Source: Glycine soja (lineage: Eukaryota; Streptophyta; Magnoliopsida; Fabales; Fabaceae). From it: a stretch of DNA of 64,000 bases. A program made the translations under genes and the position numbers. The first letter of the stretch is position 1, and every line of letters begins with the position of its first letter. The notes beneath the pieces are model-generated. The model was not told where the DNA came from. It saw nothing but the letters and a program-made list of their open reading frames with translations, and did not search any database. The DNA lies in contig NC_041018.1 of the NCBI RefSeq assembly GCF_004193775.1, positions 40,714,677 to 40,778,676 of the forward strand, read 5' to 3'. Shown here in pieces: positions 13,265-24,795 of the stretch.

Positions 13265-14138
13265 GTTTATGATGGTTGTAATTGTTAGATTTCATCTTAA
13301 AATCAATTGGCATGTGAAGTTGTCCAACAGATATATAAGTTGCACTTCAAGGATTGACACAGTTGATGTAGAATTTGGATATTTTTCAATACATTCCCTT
13401 CACGTCTAACACTTATTGAGCTTGGTACGTGAACATCATTAGTGTGTCTCAACTATAAGTCACTTTTATATAAAATTGGAGTTCATTCGATCATCATTCT
13501 TACAAATTAAATGTTAAACATAAACCTTCAAAACAAAACTGATAAAGCAATATTCATACCCTCAAATGGTTTCTTAATTTGTCCTAGGCTTATGTATATA
13601 AAGATTAAAAATGAGTAATTTTAAACAATGAAGAGAGATATCTTTTTGTTAGTAGTGAATATTTATATGTATGTGTGGAAGTTTGTTAAGAGACACACTA
13701 ATGATGTTCATTCTCTTGCTAGAGATGCTATGTCTTTCGCTGCATACACATCATACCATACCAAATTGTATCTCATACCATGTTATTAATAAAATGAGTT
13801 AAGCATATTTCCTTTCAAAAAAATTATACGTGTGGAATGCATTTCCCAAAGAAAGAAACGGGATTGTTGAAAATCTCTGATAAAGAGCGAAGAAAGTGAC
13901 AAATTCACTAAGTCTAAGTTAAGAAAGTGACAGATTGAACACATTTTATTATTATTCATTGGTTACAATTTATTGAAAATTATAAAATAAATATGAACCC
14001 ATTAAATAAGAAGTGAAAAAAATATGATTTTTGAAAAAATTCAGTCCCAGTAAAAAAAATCAGTTAATAGTTAAGGTTTTGTTCCAAAGAAGGTGTTGTT
14101 GATTATTTAAAAAAAATTATAGTATACAAATAGATTAT
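13265..14138. other. Spacer with possible retroelement RNase H remnant
   Basis: At about 13676-13800 the plus strand reads KFVKRHTNDVHSLARDAMSF, which resembles the end of plant LINE-associated RNase H (RVT_3) domains. A 21-base stretch of the same region recurs inverted at 13427-13447 (TGAACATCATTAGTGTGTCTC) against 13691-13711. The rest is AT-rich. The family call is weak because only about 35 residues are readable. Confidence 0.35.

Positions 14139-14192
<54 letters not shown>
14139..14192. repeat. (AT)n microsatellite
   Basis: An uninterrupted TA dinucleotide run of about 50 bases; likely variable in length. Confidence 0.95.
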
Positions 14193-14194
<2 letters not shown>

Positions 14195-14608
14195 GCTCTA
14201 TTGCGGAGCCCAATCAAACCATTTAGTCCAATGCATTGATAAGCTGAATCTGACAGACAGGCCCTAGGCCCAAAGCAAAACATAAGAGTACACTTTCATG
14301 CCACCTTTCATTCTCAGATGTTTGTGTCTGTTCTCTGATAGTCTCATGGGTTATTTACACAATCATTTTATATAACATTTTATTATAAATATTTTTTTAA
14401 TCTTTATTTTATCCCATATTTTTTACACAAATTTAAGTACAAATTTCTCTTCTGTTCTGGCGCACACGAATCACAATCTTTTTTCATGTTGGCACTTCCC
14501 TTCCCTACGTGGTACTTGTCTATGATTTACTATATTTCTTCTTACGCTTTTTTTTTTAAGATAAAAAAGGATGGATGTCTTACAAGTCACATTTCATTAG
14601 CTAAAATT

Positions 14609-14810
14609 GTTAGAATATATAATAATACATTCTGATTTTATACTTATATTCTAATTTTGTACAGTTGTCATATTTATTAGGTGTATATTTAGTCATATAA
14701 TTAACCTTTAACTATAGCTAATCAGCTTGTATTCTTAGCCTAACTTTAGCCTAATCTTGTATATAAGGCTTAATGAATTATTCAAAAGAAATAATTTCTT
14801 TCACAAATAT
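14609..14810 (+). mobile_element. Candidate solo LTR (Copia-like)
   Basis: The segment begins TGTTAGAATATATAATAATA and ends TTTCTTTCACA. It includes a TTGTATATAAGGCTTAATGA block like the promoter and transcript-start part of many plant Copia LTRs. No internal retrotransposon coding region adjoins it, and no clear 5-base target duplication was found, so the borders are tentative. Confidence 0.4.
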
Positions 14811-16399
14811 TAATCTTATTTGTACTGTGTGTGACTGCCTTTGATTAAAAAAATTACATACCAAAAAAATTAAACATAAGTTCTCCTCCTAAAAAATTAT
14901 TTTCTCATATGTAAATATATCAAAACCTACACGGCATGAATCATGTATATTACCTTAACACCTTGTTTTCACATGCTGGTCTGATTTTTCATTATAATTT
15001 GTGAAATATTAATTCATTTTAGTGAAGGAGACTACTTTATTCATTATCTGAGAATTATGTTGAATATGGTGTTGAAATCATTGTCGTATTTTCTAGTAAG
15101 AAAAATGATCTAGAAAGAAATTGAAAAATAATTAAATGTTACTTAAAGCTCTGCTTACATTCTTTTTGTAGTTTGGTTATACTAGATTTTGTCGTGTACA
15201 TTAACTTTTATTTAGATTTTGCATTTATGTAATGTAATTTGTTATGTTTTTTCTTCAGACTTTGATAATAAAAAAAATATTCATTTGTTATATGTTTTTC
15301 ATACTTGTGATGTTTGTAAAATAAAACATTTAATAAAATATTTAAATCGGAAAAAAGACATTCATAAAAGGAATTCAAATTTAAATTATTATAATAAAAA
15401 CATAATTTTACCATAATAATTTAGATATTAATGTGATTTCATGTAAATTATTTCATCTCGTGAATTAAGTAAAAATTTCTACTTGCTTCTATATAAAAAA
15501 AAAAAAAAAAAACAAAAAACCGCATTCATCACTATGTGCTATATTTTACAGGCATGGATAACCTAATACTCGTCCCTATTCCGTTAATAAACATGTAGGG
15601 AAAATATGTTTAAATTATGTGGGTACCCATTTAACAATTTATCTTTATTTCATTATAGATTTTATCGATTAATATTTGTGGGTGCATGTATTTTTGCCAT
15701 CCTTAGTGATGAGCTTCCTCCACTATTATCGGAAAGTGTCCCAAGTCATCCCATTTTTTCAACTGAGGAAAATCAGAGTTAGTCTGCAGCGAGGAGCTGG
15801 TGCTTGTGAAGATGACTCCTTTTACTCGCAAAGCCTTTAATTTAATATTCCATGAAAGAATAGAAACTTATTTAAATGTCATAATTGATAAATAAAAAAA
15901 ATGAAAATAAGGGCAATCTCTTTCTCAAAAAAAAAAAAACACATGTTAGGTAGTGTTTCCTCCATCGTATATATCCACAAGCTCCACACTTGATGACCAT
16001 TCTACAAGTTAAATTCCTTTTAGGTGCCATCAAGAATTGGATCAAGAGCCTTGCATGGGTTAACATTTGAACATTCATGATCATAAAGAATGCCATTTTC
16101 AAATTAATGGTGGATAATTTCTTTTGAAATCAGGGTGAGGGATAAATTGTTTACTAGTGGTTCCCACATTGCAACAAATTGATTATTCAAAACAAGAATC
16201 TTTATCCCTTGATTGGAATCACCATATGACCATTCCTTACGTTTCCAAATTTTAACACTTTCTGATCGATTAGGGCACATAAATTTGAAAATACTGCACC
16301 ATTAGTTGTGCCTTCCACGTTATTCACAAAATTACAAACATATACATCCCTAAATTTGGTATACGTGAACCATGCCCTACATTTTTTTAATTTGGCACA
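14811..16399. other. Spacer without supported genes
   Basis: AT-rich DNA with a poly-A run at 15497-15514. A minus-strand frame at 15872-16102 has no recognisable domain and may be the decayed downstream part of the neighbouring retroelement relic. Confidence 0.4.
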
Positions 16400-17660
16400 T
16401 TATTGTTATGATTTATGTTGCTACCATGCAAAGAATTAGGATTTATTTGGTTATTCCAATCCCATACATTAAAGGCAACATCTCCACCGTCGATTTTGAT
16501 CGTAAAGACCATAACCTTAAAGATCAAATGCAAAACTAGAAGTGTCCCAACACAGGAAAACTCAAATCAATTTCCTCAAACGCTTGCCTTCACAATGCTG
16601 ACACTAATGCTAAAAAGACATTTTCATCATAGTACTCCATCCTCAAACAAGGATACCTTATCCAAACTACTGTACTATAAATCTTCATCGAAGATGCTGT
16701 GAAATTAGATGTCCATGGTCTCATACTGAGTTAGTAATTAATCAAAGATCATCCACGAGCCACACCAATAACCTTTTCTCTATCCATTGCAAGATCAAAC
16801 TTGACCATGGCCAATATTCACCACATCTACACCAATTACCCTCTACAGAGTTTCCAAATTGCCCTAAGTCAATCTCATAGAAAGGAAGCTAATATTCCTC
16901 CCAAGTAGTTTATGATCACTACATCGTCTACAAGAAAATCGCGATTTAGAGAGGTAATGTGGCCTCCATCTAATTATTTATATTAAAATATTTTATAACA
17001 TATATTATGTATAATGTATAATTACTATAACATAAGAAATATTTTTAGTTAATTAATATATTGAATTTCTTATTTTGTCAAAAATAATGTTATATTAGTT
17101 AAACATTCTTTAGTATTAATTAATATAAATTAGTGTTTAGTTTTATTTAATTACTAAAATTATTTTTAAAACAAATTTCATTTTTTTAATTTAAATTAGC
17201 TTCAGATTTGCCAGGGAATCATGACTTCGCTATTTTGCAAGGAAAGTGCGAGGAATATATCCTCTTGCTAAATTAAATATTATTGTCCTAAATTCTGTGA
17301 AATTTTTTTTTTTTGCAACAGTTTAAAAAATGGTTGTTATTACCTCGCTCAGTAGCGAGGGATTTGAGATGAAAATTTATCCTTTCTAATCCCGTGTTAT
17401 TTATCGTCGAATTAGTGAGAAAAAAATCATAATCTCAAGTCCTTCACTATATAGGGATGAACAAGTGAGAGGAAATTTTACTTTCTTATACATTGCTAAT
17501 TAGTGAGGAATTAGCAATAGAAATAATTTCTTGTTAATTTCCCTCACTATATCCCAATTTTCTTGTAGTGATCTTTCTATGACAACCACAATTCTTGCAA
17601 GATGCTTGCATCTATGTAGTATTTCAATTTCAAGCCTATCACTATCTTCCAATTCAATCA
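16400..17660 (-). pseudogene. LINE-type ORF1 relic (DUF4283-like), split by a CACTA element
   Basis: The minus-strand translation gives KLLGRNISFLSMR near 16905-16865, VKFDLAMDREKVIGVARG near 16805-16752 and VWIRYPCLRMEYYDENVF near 16669-16616. This series, in this order and spacing, is typical of the DUF4283 region of plant non-LTR retroelement ORF1 proteins, which bind nucleic acid. Several frameshifts and stops separate the pieces. The 16926-17570 transposon interrupts it; possible N-terminal remnants continue to about 17660. It is not functional. Confidence 0.6.
16926..17570. mobile_element. Non-autonomous CACTA-type element (645 bp)
   Basis: The right end, read inward, is CACTACAAGAAAATTGGGAT, the usual CACTA terminus. 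The left end is GTCTACAAGAAAATCGCGAT, with two changes in its first bases. About 22 of 27 terminal bases pair. The element is flanked on both sides by ATC (16923-16925 and 17571-17573), the expected 3-bp target duplication. Subterminal GCGAGG and TAGTGAGG-like motifs recur. No transposase is encoded, so movement would have needed an enzyme from elsewhere. Confidence 0.85.
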
Positions 17661-18404
17661 TGAAAAAGTTCCTCCCAATAAATCAGTAATGGGCAAAGGG
17701 TGTTGTTGCAACCTACCAATTTATCTCGAAAAGATAATTGCGTGTTGTAAATAAAAAAAGTAAAAAGGTTAGGAAACCTAAACTGATATGACATAATTTT
17801 GACTAAGGGTTAATGACTTTAGTGTCACTTCCATTAATTAATTAATGTAATGCAATTGATGCAAAAGATAAACATGACATATTTTTTCCTTTTTTATCAT
17901 TCAAAAACTTGTCTAATCATCATATTACTTTAGACATGCTCCCCCTGCTAAAACACTTCCACAACCCTGCTAAAACACTTCTAAAAAAAATTATACAACT
18001 TCACCCTTAATTTATGTTTTTTTAATCAAAATATTCCTTAGTCAAGAATTAAGGATTAATCTCCTAAAACATTGAAATTCATTTAAGAAATTTATATCTT
18101 ACAACAAATATTTTGTCTTACCCACCAATCAAGGATCGAATCATAATCACATGTTTTAAGAATAATGTTATCTATCAATCATGTCACGCCATGATATAAT
18201 TTATGATTTTTTTGTTGTTTCCTTTTTTGGTATTCATGGGGTTAAAGTGTTACAATTTTATGGGAAAAAAGGTCCCAAAGAGCCACAAAAAAGGATCATC
18301 CCAAGGGAGGCCGGAAAGACAGACAACACTTATATTCTATGTTCAAACCCAACTTCATAAGTACAAAGCGCCACCATGTCCAACAATGGACAAGGCTTTT
18401 TTCA
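17661..18404. other. Spacer between retroelement relic and MCU array
   Basis: AT-rich DNA. A plus-strand frame at 18203-18415 lacks recognisable domains. Position 18405 is where similarity with the second duplication unit begins. Confidence 0.45.
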
Positions 18405-18710
18405 TTTGGAGGTAAAATGCCTTCTAGCCTTTGCCTCTTGCCTTTGAATATCATGCATCTTTCGACCCAAAAAGAAAGAAGAAAAAAAACTGAACATCTA
18501 CAAAGTACTGATCCATCTTCTCTACATCTTTCTCTACATTTACTAGACTAATGGAAAGATATCTCAGTCTGTATAACTTTATAATCAAATTTTAGTTATG
18601 TAGTTCAGTTTATTTTTCCATCTTGTTTAGATAAAGGGCATTAGGCTCCATGGTGATCACAAAGTAATACTCTTACTTAAATAAATAGTCATTTATACAC
18701 ATATAATTCT

Positions 18711-21313
18711 TCAACGATGCAAGGCTCTTAGATCAGTTAGATGTGTCTCCCCAGGGTAGTGGAAGGGATAAGAAGATTCAAATTTGGCACCACCATGATA
18801 ATTTGTATAGCATGCCTTAAATAACTCGTTGTACCTACTCATGTCAAAGTTGTGTGTCTTCATGAGACGCTCTTGCTTGGCCTTAAACCGGTGATGGAAG
18901 AAGCCCTGAAAGGTGGGTTCTGTGGAGGTCTTGAGGAAGAAAAGATAAGCAAGAGCGAAGCCGAATGAGGTAACAAAGAAGCATATGGGCTCCATCACAT
19001 CCCAGCTTAGTTCCCAGAAAGTGAGCCTCATGAACCCGAGGGTCTGGACTGTCAAGAAGCCCAGCCCAAAATAAAGCTCAGCTCGGACCTGGGCCTTGGC
19101 CTTTTCATCAATCATCCACTTTTGCTTCTCCATCAGCTCTAGCTCCTTCCTTCTAGGGTCATTTGGATTGGCTATTGATTGATAGATTAAGCTCTATTGA
19201 TTTTGCCACCTATAAAACAAGAGAATCACATTAACTTTATACTCAATGAAAAAAAAATACTATGATTTAATAATAGTAGTGGACATTAATTGACCAGGTC
19301 TTTGTCCCATAGTGACAATCAAATCCTAAGCTAATTGTTAAAAGTCACCGAATCTATCAAACCCCACACTTTCTGCGATGAAATAAATTATTAAAAGTTG
19401 TAGTACATATAATAGCATTTAATTTAACTATATCATAAATCATTTAATAGTGTTTAATTTGACGGTATATGTATGTGAATGTGCATATGAAAAGAGAAGC
19501 AACATGAGTTTGTTTTAAACGCACCGTGGCTAGCAACATCAAAGGCAAGAGTTTGGTTTAAAAAATTAAAGATAATTTTGTTGCCTCTTGATGAAGATTG
19601 AGAGCCGGAAGACCCGCGGGCAACGAGAGCTAACATACATTACAGCAAGGTGCCACGTTTTTAAGAACCCAACAGTATAAAACACAGCATAGCAAAATGT
19701 TGGTGAGAATGTAAGGAATGAATGAAAAACATGCACATGACTAAGAAAGAATCCATGCAAAAAAAGTGGTGGTGATTGATCACACACGACCTCCCCCAGG
19801 TAAGAGGCATATTTAGATGCCTCACATTCCACATGTCCCACCCGAAAGAAACCGTTTCAAGGGAACCAGCCAAAGCACCGTTACGCCACACTAGGATAAG
19901 GATCCACGTCATCATCATCCTCTGCAGTCTGCAACTATAATTCAAAAACTGAACTGCAGTTTCCATTGAATAGCTTCTACTGACACCCACATTATCACTT
20001 TTTTTTTTTAAGGGGACCAGAATTTTCTGCATTTCAATTTTCTTTTTTAGGCCTGTGCATGCTGTGACTGCAGTCAGTGTGGGCTTGTGACTGCAGAGAA
20101 TCATGGCCAAGAAGATACTATAAGAGAATCTCACAAATATTTTCTTTAAGAATAGCTTTTTTTATTTTGTTTTGACTTTTTCCAGTACTAAATTAGCATT
20201 AATTTCTTGCCATTCATAACAACAATAATATATTTATGAGAAATAAATGCAAGTAATTTCTGTGGTAAAAACATGGATTATTTCCCACCGAAAAGTAAAA
20301 ACTAATCTTATCTTCACAGATGTTTTCTTGGAATCAAACACTTGATCTGATCACATACTAAATCATATACTTGAGCCATAATTTAATTCAGTTTGCAAAA
20401 AATTATTATTCCTTTATCACTGAGATGATAAATTTCCAATAAAAACGCAATCAAACCACACTTCAATGTCATTTTAAGATCGGCTCATGTATAATTTGAA
20501 TATTTGATGAATGAAACACTTGAGCCATATTTAATTTAATTCAGTTTATAGAAATTTATTATTCCGTTATCACTGAAATAATATTTCTATTAAAAATGCA
20601 ATCAAACCACAGTGGTTTATATCACTCCACAAATATTAGGGAATTAGTTATTTCTATATATATATATATAAAAGAAACCTGAAAACAACAGGGAAATAAG
20701 AATGTCAGTTAGTGGAGCTGCCAGAAACAGCAGAGCGGAATACCTCCTCTGGCCGGAGAAAAACTGCTTTCCCCAAAACGATGACGTTTCCGGATTCATC
20801 CAAGATCTTTGCGAACTTAGCCCCTTGCTCATGATTCTCACACGTCTCAACGCAGATCCGCAAAAACTCCGAGTACGGAACCGAACTCTCCGAAACGTTT
20901 CTCAGCTTTGCCTTCACCTTCTCCATTTGCGGCACCCTCAAAATCTTCCTCGCGTGGCTGACAGACATTCCACTTCCAAACACCGCATCGCTGGCCATAG
21001 GTGCCGGAGCGAGAGCAACACAACAGTCTCCTATGCCGGCTATGTTGTTGATGCTTTTGAGTTTCTCCCGGAGCTTCTCTCCGACGGGGAGAGACAGGAA
21101 ATCCGGGAAACGTGCCGGACTGGAGTGGTACACCGCTTGCCGGAGGAGGAAAAACCGCCGGAGAAATCCTCCGTCTGCCGAACTCGCTCCCGGCATGCTC
21201 GGAGGCGCGATGACTTGTTGTTGCATAGTTGGAGACGACACGACACTGCGTTCAAACGGCCTCATTTTGACACCGTCAAAGAAACGCTTTGATAACAGTT
21301 TCTGAAGCACCAT
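18711..21313 (-). pseudogene. MCU: Mitochondrial calcium uniporter, copy A (frameshifted)
   Basis: Two exons: 21313-20744 (190 codons, intact) and 19209-18711, separated by a 1534-bp intron with GT/AG ends. Exon 1 encodes the variable N-terminal region with a likely mitochondrial targeting leader; exon 2 should encode the two membrane helices and the pore motif. Compared with copy B (CTCTCT at 25277-25282), copy A has lost two bases in a CT repeat near 19191-19196. The frame then reads [16 protein letters not shown] and stops, giving about 206 residues without the WDVMEP pore motif. The rest of exon 2 is still almost identical to copy B, so the break is recent. An internal ATG at 19133 could start the C-terminal half, without a leader. 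It could be an allele-specific or assembly error rather than a fixed mutation. Confidence 0.85.
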
Positions 21314-21463
21314 TGATGTGTTTCTGAGTGTCTTTTTATTTTTATTTTTTATTTTTCTTCTCTCTGTATTTGAGAGAGATTTAGAAAAAAAAAAAAGAGT
21401 GTATAGTGTGTCCAATGGAACAGGATCCAGAACACTCTTGAGATCTAGGGGAAGAAGTTTTCC

Positions 21464-21482
21464 CAGAGTGTATATATATAGG
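21464..21482 (-). promoter_or_regulatory. TATA-box candidate of MCU copy A
   Basis: CCTATATATATACACTC on the minus strand, about 155 bases upstream of the start codon. The same element is kept at 27556-27572 upstream of copy B and, shortened, near 35592-35602 beside relic C. Conservation in the diverged relic supports a promoter role, but the AT-rich context makes chance likely too. Confidence 0.4.
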
Positions 21483-21559
21483 TCCTATTTTTTATTTATT
21501 TATTTTCCATTATTTTTTTGTTATTTTGGTGTTTTTACAAAAGTAGAAAAAGAATCCCT

Positions 21560-21715
21560 TTTTTTATACCAGTAGAAAAAGAATCTCAAGTGGTTTGGTG
21601 TATTAATTCGATTAATGTATACTCCATAGTCCATACTTTTTTTATACCAGAAGAAAAAAGAATCTAAAGTGGTTTGGTGTATTAATTCGATTAATGTACA
21701 TTCCATATGCAGATT
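21560..21715. repeat. Two tandem 78-bp repeats upstream of MCU copy A
   Basis: Two copies of a unit of about 78 bases, each with TTTTTTATACCAG and GTGGTTTGGTGTATTAATTC. The same pair occurs upstream of copy B at about 27647-27800, so it predates the duplication. A partial third copy (AAAGTAGAAAAAGAATC) lies just before. It may be regulatory or simply inherited. Confidence 0.8.
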
Positions 21716-22400
21716 ATTAACATACATTTTTCTTATATCCAAAAATGTCAATTCAAATAATTTAAACTCAATCTCATTTTCTTTTTTTCTCTCTTGGTCT
21801 TTTTAATAATCACTATGTCAATATTACGTTTCCTATTCACTAGGAATAAAAGTAGATCGATTTTTTTCAATCCAATTAAATTTGAGAATTAATTTGAATT
21901 ATTTTTCAAAGAAAAAAATAAACCTCAATCCAAATTAATTTATTTGTAAACGATCTAGATTGATTTAGTTTAATGGGTCAAAACATTTAAATTTTTCTAA
22001 TATTTTTTATAAGCTGAATTTTTAATCAAATGAAATATCAAATGAATTATTTAAAATTATTACCTGTAATCAACTTATGTAAGAAGAATCTCATTGTTGT
22101 TATCTCGACTTGTCAACACTCTTATTATTAACATACATTTTTTATTTTATGAAAGAAAGTCTTTTTTTATTTATGCATGTAATGAAGATTTAATATCAAA
22201 AGTCTTTCATCAAAGTGATATTAAATCAAATACTTTTAAGCAAAGTCTATGGTTTTAGTATTATGGGGGGAAAATGTGGTTGAGTGAGAAGAACCTTTAT
22301 TAAAGGTGATCATGAAAATTAGCCATTAATAAAGTTCAACAATATTTCATAATATTTCATGATAATTTGCATAGTTTTTTTAATAATAATACTCAGCCTT

Positions 22401-22980
22401 AAATATTTTTTATTTTTGAAATTTAGAAGTAATTATTCTCGTCACTCTAATTTGAAGGAAAAAAACCCACTTTTGTTCCTTATTAGTAACTAAAATGATT
22501 TCAAAATAATGACACACAAAAAAATATTTTTTTATTTAACAGAAAAAAAATACTTGACTTTAAATTTAATAGATAAAAATATACTTAAATCAAATTTTAG
22601 TTATGTAAATTACGAAAATAAAACTCTAATTTTAATTTGAGAATAAAGCAAACAATAAATATATAGCTATATATAAGTTTGTCCAATTTAATTATAGTTG
22701 GAAATTAAGTATGAATGTAATTAAATATATATCACTTTAAACTCTGTATTAGACTTTGAGTGCAATTTAATAATTTTTGTGGATTTGGATTTTTAAATAA
22801 AAATACTAATACTTTTAAATCATTTTTGGTACTTTTTTTTAATTTTATTTCAGTACATTAATTATTTTAAATCTAATAATGCTCGGAATTTTTTTTTAAT
22901 ATATGATTTCAGACCTTAAAAATAAGATAATGTCCCCTTTCATACTTTTTATGTAAAGTCTCCTTTCATAACTTTAAAAA
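22401..22980. other. Unit-1-specific AT-rich block
   Basis: AT-rich, with no coding signal. It occupies the place held in unit 2 by the much longer 28999-32891 block, so one or both units were altered here after duplication. Confidence 0.5.
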
Positions 22981-23104
22981 TTGTCTTATTCTAATTCTTT
23001 ATTTATTGGATTATGTCATTTATATTCTTATTTTCATAGAGAACAAATTAAAAAATCAAACAATTTTTTAAAAATGATAAGAGCTACATCTAACACAGTT
23101 TTAT

Positions 23105-23107
23105 GAG

Positions 23108-23169
<62 letters not shown>
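23105..23169. repeat. (AAT)n microsatellite
   Basis: About twenty AAT repeats. The corresponding site in unit 2 (33018-33043) has about eight. Confidence 0.95.
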
Positions 23170-24795
23170 TTTTGAATGACTAAAAAAACATTTATGTATT
23201 TATTTACAGGCCTAAAAACAATTTAATCCATTTATTGTTTTCTGAGAGAATATGACTCATGCTAAAATTCTTAATAATAATCCCGTCCTCAATATAATTG
23301 TCACTATTTTAGTCGGTTTTCAATTATTTTATTTTAAAAATTTAGGAAGACCTTAATTATTTTGATATAGTAAATAAAAAATAAAAATACCCTGTATTCC
23401 TAACTTGTTAATTGCTATGCATGATGACATTTGACAATAATATTTTAGTGGCCGACACATATCCAGATTTTTTAAGTTTACAAGTTGGAATTGAAGGTTG
23501 TCAAAAAGAATTGAATTGAGATGCAAACAACCATTTAATTGACCTGTTTTCAAACTTTGTTGCATAAAAGGAATTATATAATTCTCCTGTTAATTATTGT
23601 AAAATCTTTCCATACACCGTAACTTGTCACAAGTAGGGATGAACAAAAACAAGGTCACAACTAGGAATGATAATATCTAATTAAAAAAAAGGAACAAAAA
23701 TAAGTAATATCTAATTAGAACACTGTAATAGTTATTATTATATTCGCACTTGAAATCGATCTTGCTAATTAACAACAAATGGAAGAGGGTTTAAATGTAT
23801 TAGACGGGAGTCAATTTTACTTTTTATATTTTTTTTCGTATATACACAAATGATCCTAAGGAATAGAGTAGAAGTCAGAACCCCTCCTTGTCTCCATGAA
23901 TCCATCCCTATTGGTGTTAACACCTGTCATACTAATGACAAAAGTTTTAATTGTAAAAATAGGATGTATATAGAAATTTTTGGGCTCTATGTATTATTTT
24001 TAAAGAGACTTAATATTACCTAAATGTATTAAACTAGTTGCCTTTTTAATTTAAAAAATTATTTATTAAAATTTTATAATAAAAAAATTCTATTATTTAA
24101 CTATCAATATATACGGACTAATTTATTCAATTTTATCTTATAAAATTATCTATTTTAGATAAGAGTTAAAAAAATTTAAAAATCATTTAATTAAAAAGCT
24201 TTTTACAGTTGTTGTTACAAGTGAAAAAGTTTTTCAAATTATAAGCAATTATTTTAAATATTATTGTACCTATTTATATGAAGGCATGCATGCACAAAAT
24301 TGCACAGACACGCACACAACATTACATGCATAAGCAATGAGAAGATAAATTGTTTAGTTTTTTGTCTTCTATTATTTATTATTGATGAATAACTTGTGAA
24401 AATTTAAATTGATTCTATACCTTTTTTTTTAAAATAATATAAATAAATTATCAAAATTCTCTATATAACTTTTTATGCATACAAACAAAATTTGGGGGTA
24501 AAATGCCTTCTAACCTTGCCTCTTGCCTTTGAATATCATGCATCTTTCGACCCAAAAAGAAAGAAAAAAAAAAACTGAACATCTACAAAGTACTGATCCA
24601 TCTTCTCTACATCTTTCTCTACATTTACTAGACGATGGAAAGATATCTCAGTCACTATAACTTTATAATCAAATTTTAGTTATGTAGTTCAGTTTATTTT
24701 TTCCATCTTGTTTAGATAAAGGGCATTAGGCTCCATGGTGATCACAAAGTAATACTCTTACTTAAATAAATAGTCATTTATCCACATATAATTCT

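Larger units (their letters stand above)
18405..24490. repeat. Tandem duplication, unit 1 (MCU copy A plus downstream segment)
   Basis: Sequence from 18405 (TTTGGAGGTAAAATGCC) recurs at 24491 (TTTGGGGGTAAAATGCC) and stays nearly identical through exon 2, intron, exon 1 and promoter to about 22400 (about 28998 in unit 2). After a non-matching block (22401-22980) similarity resumes: 22981-24490 matches 32892-34370. The two units are therefore one duplication, with a replaced block inside. The left start, junction and right end share ATTT, suggesting joining at microhomology. Confidence 0.85.

Noticed and set aside
15872..16102. Minus-strand frame of 76 codons, briefly considered as the end of a disease-resistance gene
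   Set aside because: Only a few residues (IKCGACGY) looked familiar, with no neighbouring NBS or LRR signal.
19661..20134. Minus-strand frame of 157 codons, and its partner at 25500-26063
   Set aside because: Both lie wholly inside the MCU intron. They are similar only because the intron was duplicated, and their frames break differently in each copy.
20702..21292. Plus-strand frame of 196 codons over MCU exon 1, with partners at 27013-27463 and 34851-35449
   Set aside because: Antisense shadows of the MCU exon; no family features of their own.
21521..21751. Frame of 76 codons with an internally repeated peptide, also at 27608-27838
   Set aside because: It is the translation of the 78-bp promoter tandem repeat; no sign of a gene.
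23353..23565. Minus-strand frame conserved at 33229-33450
   Set aside because: Conservation follows from the recent duplication; composition is that of noncoding AT-rich DNA.
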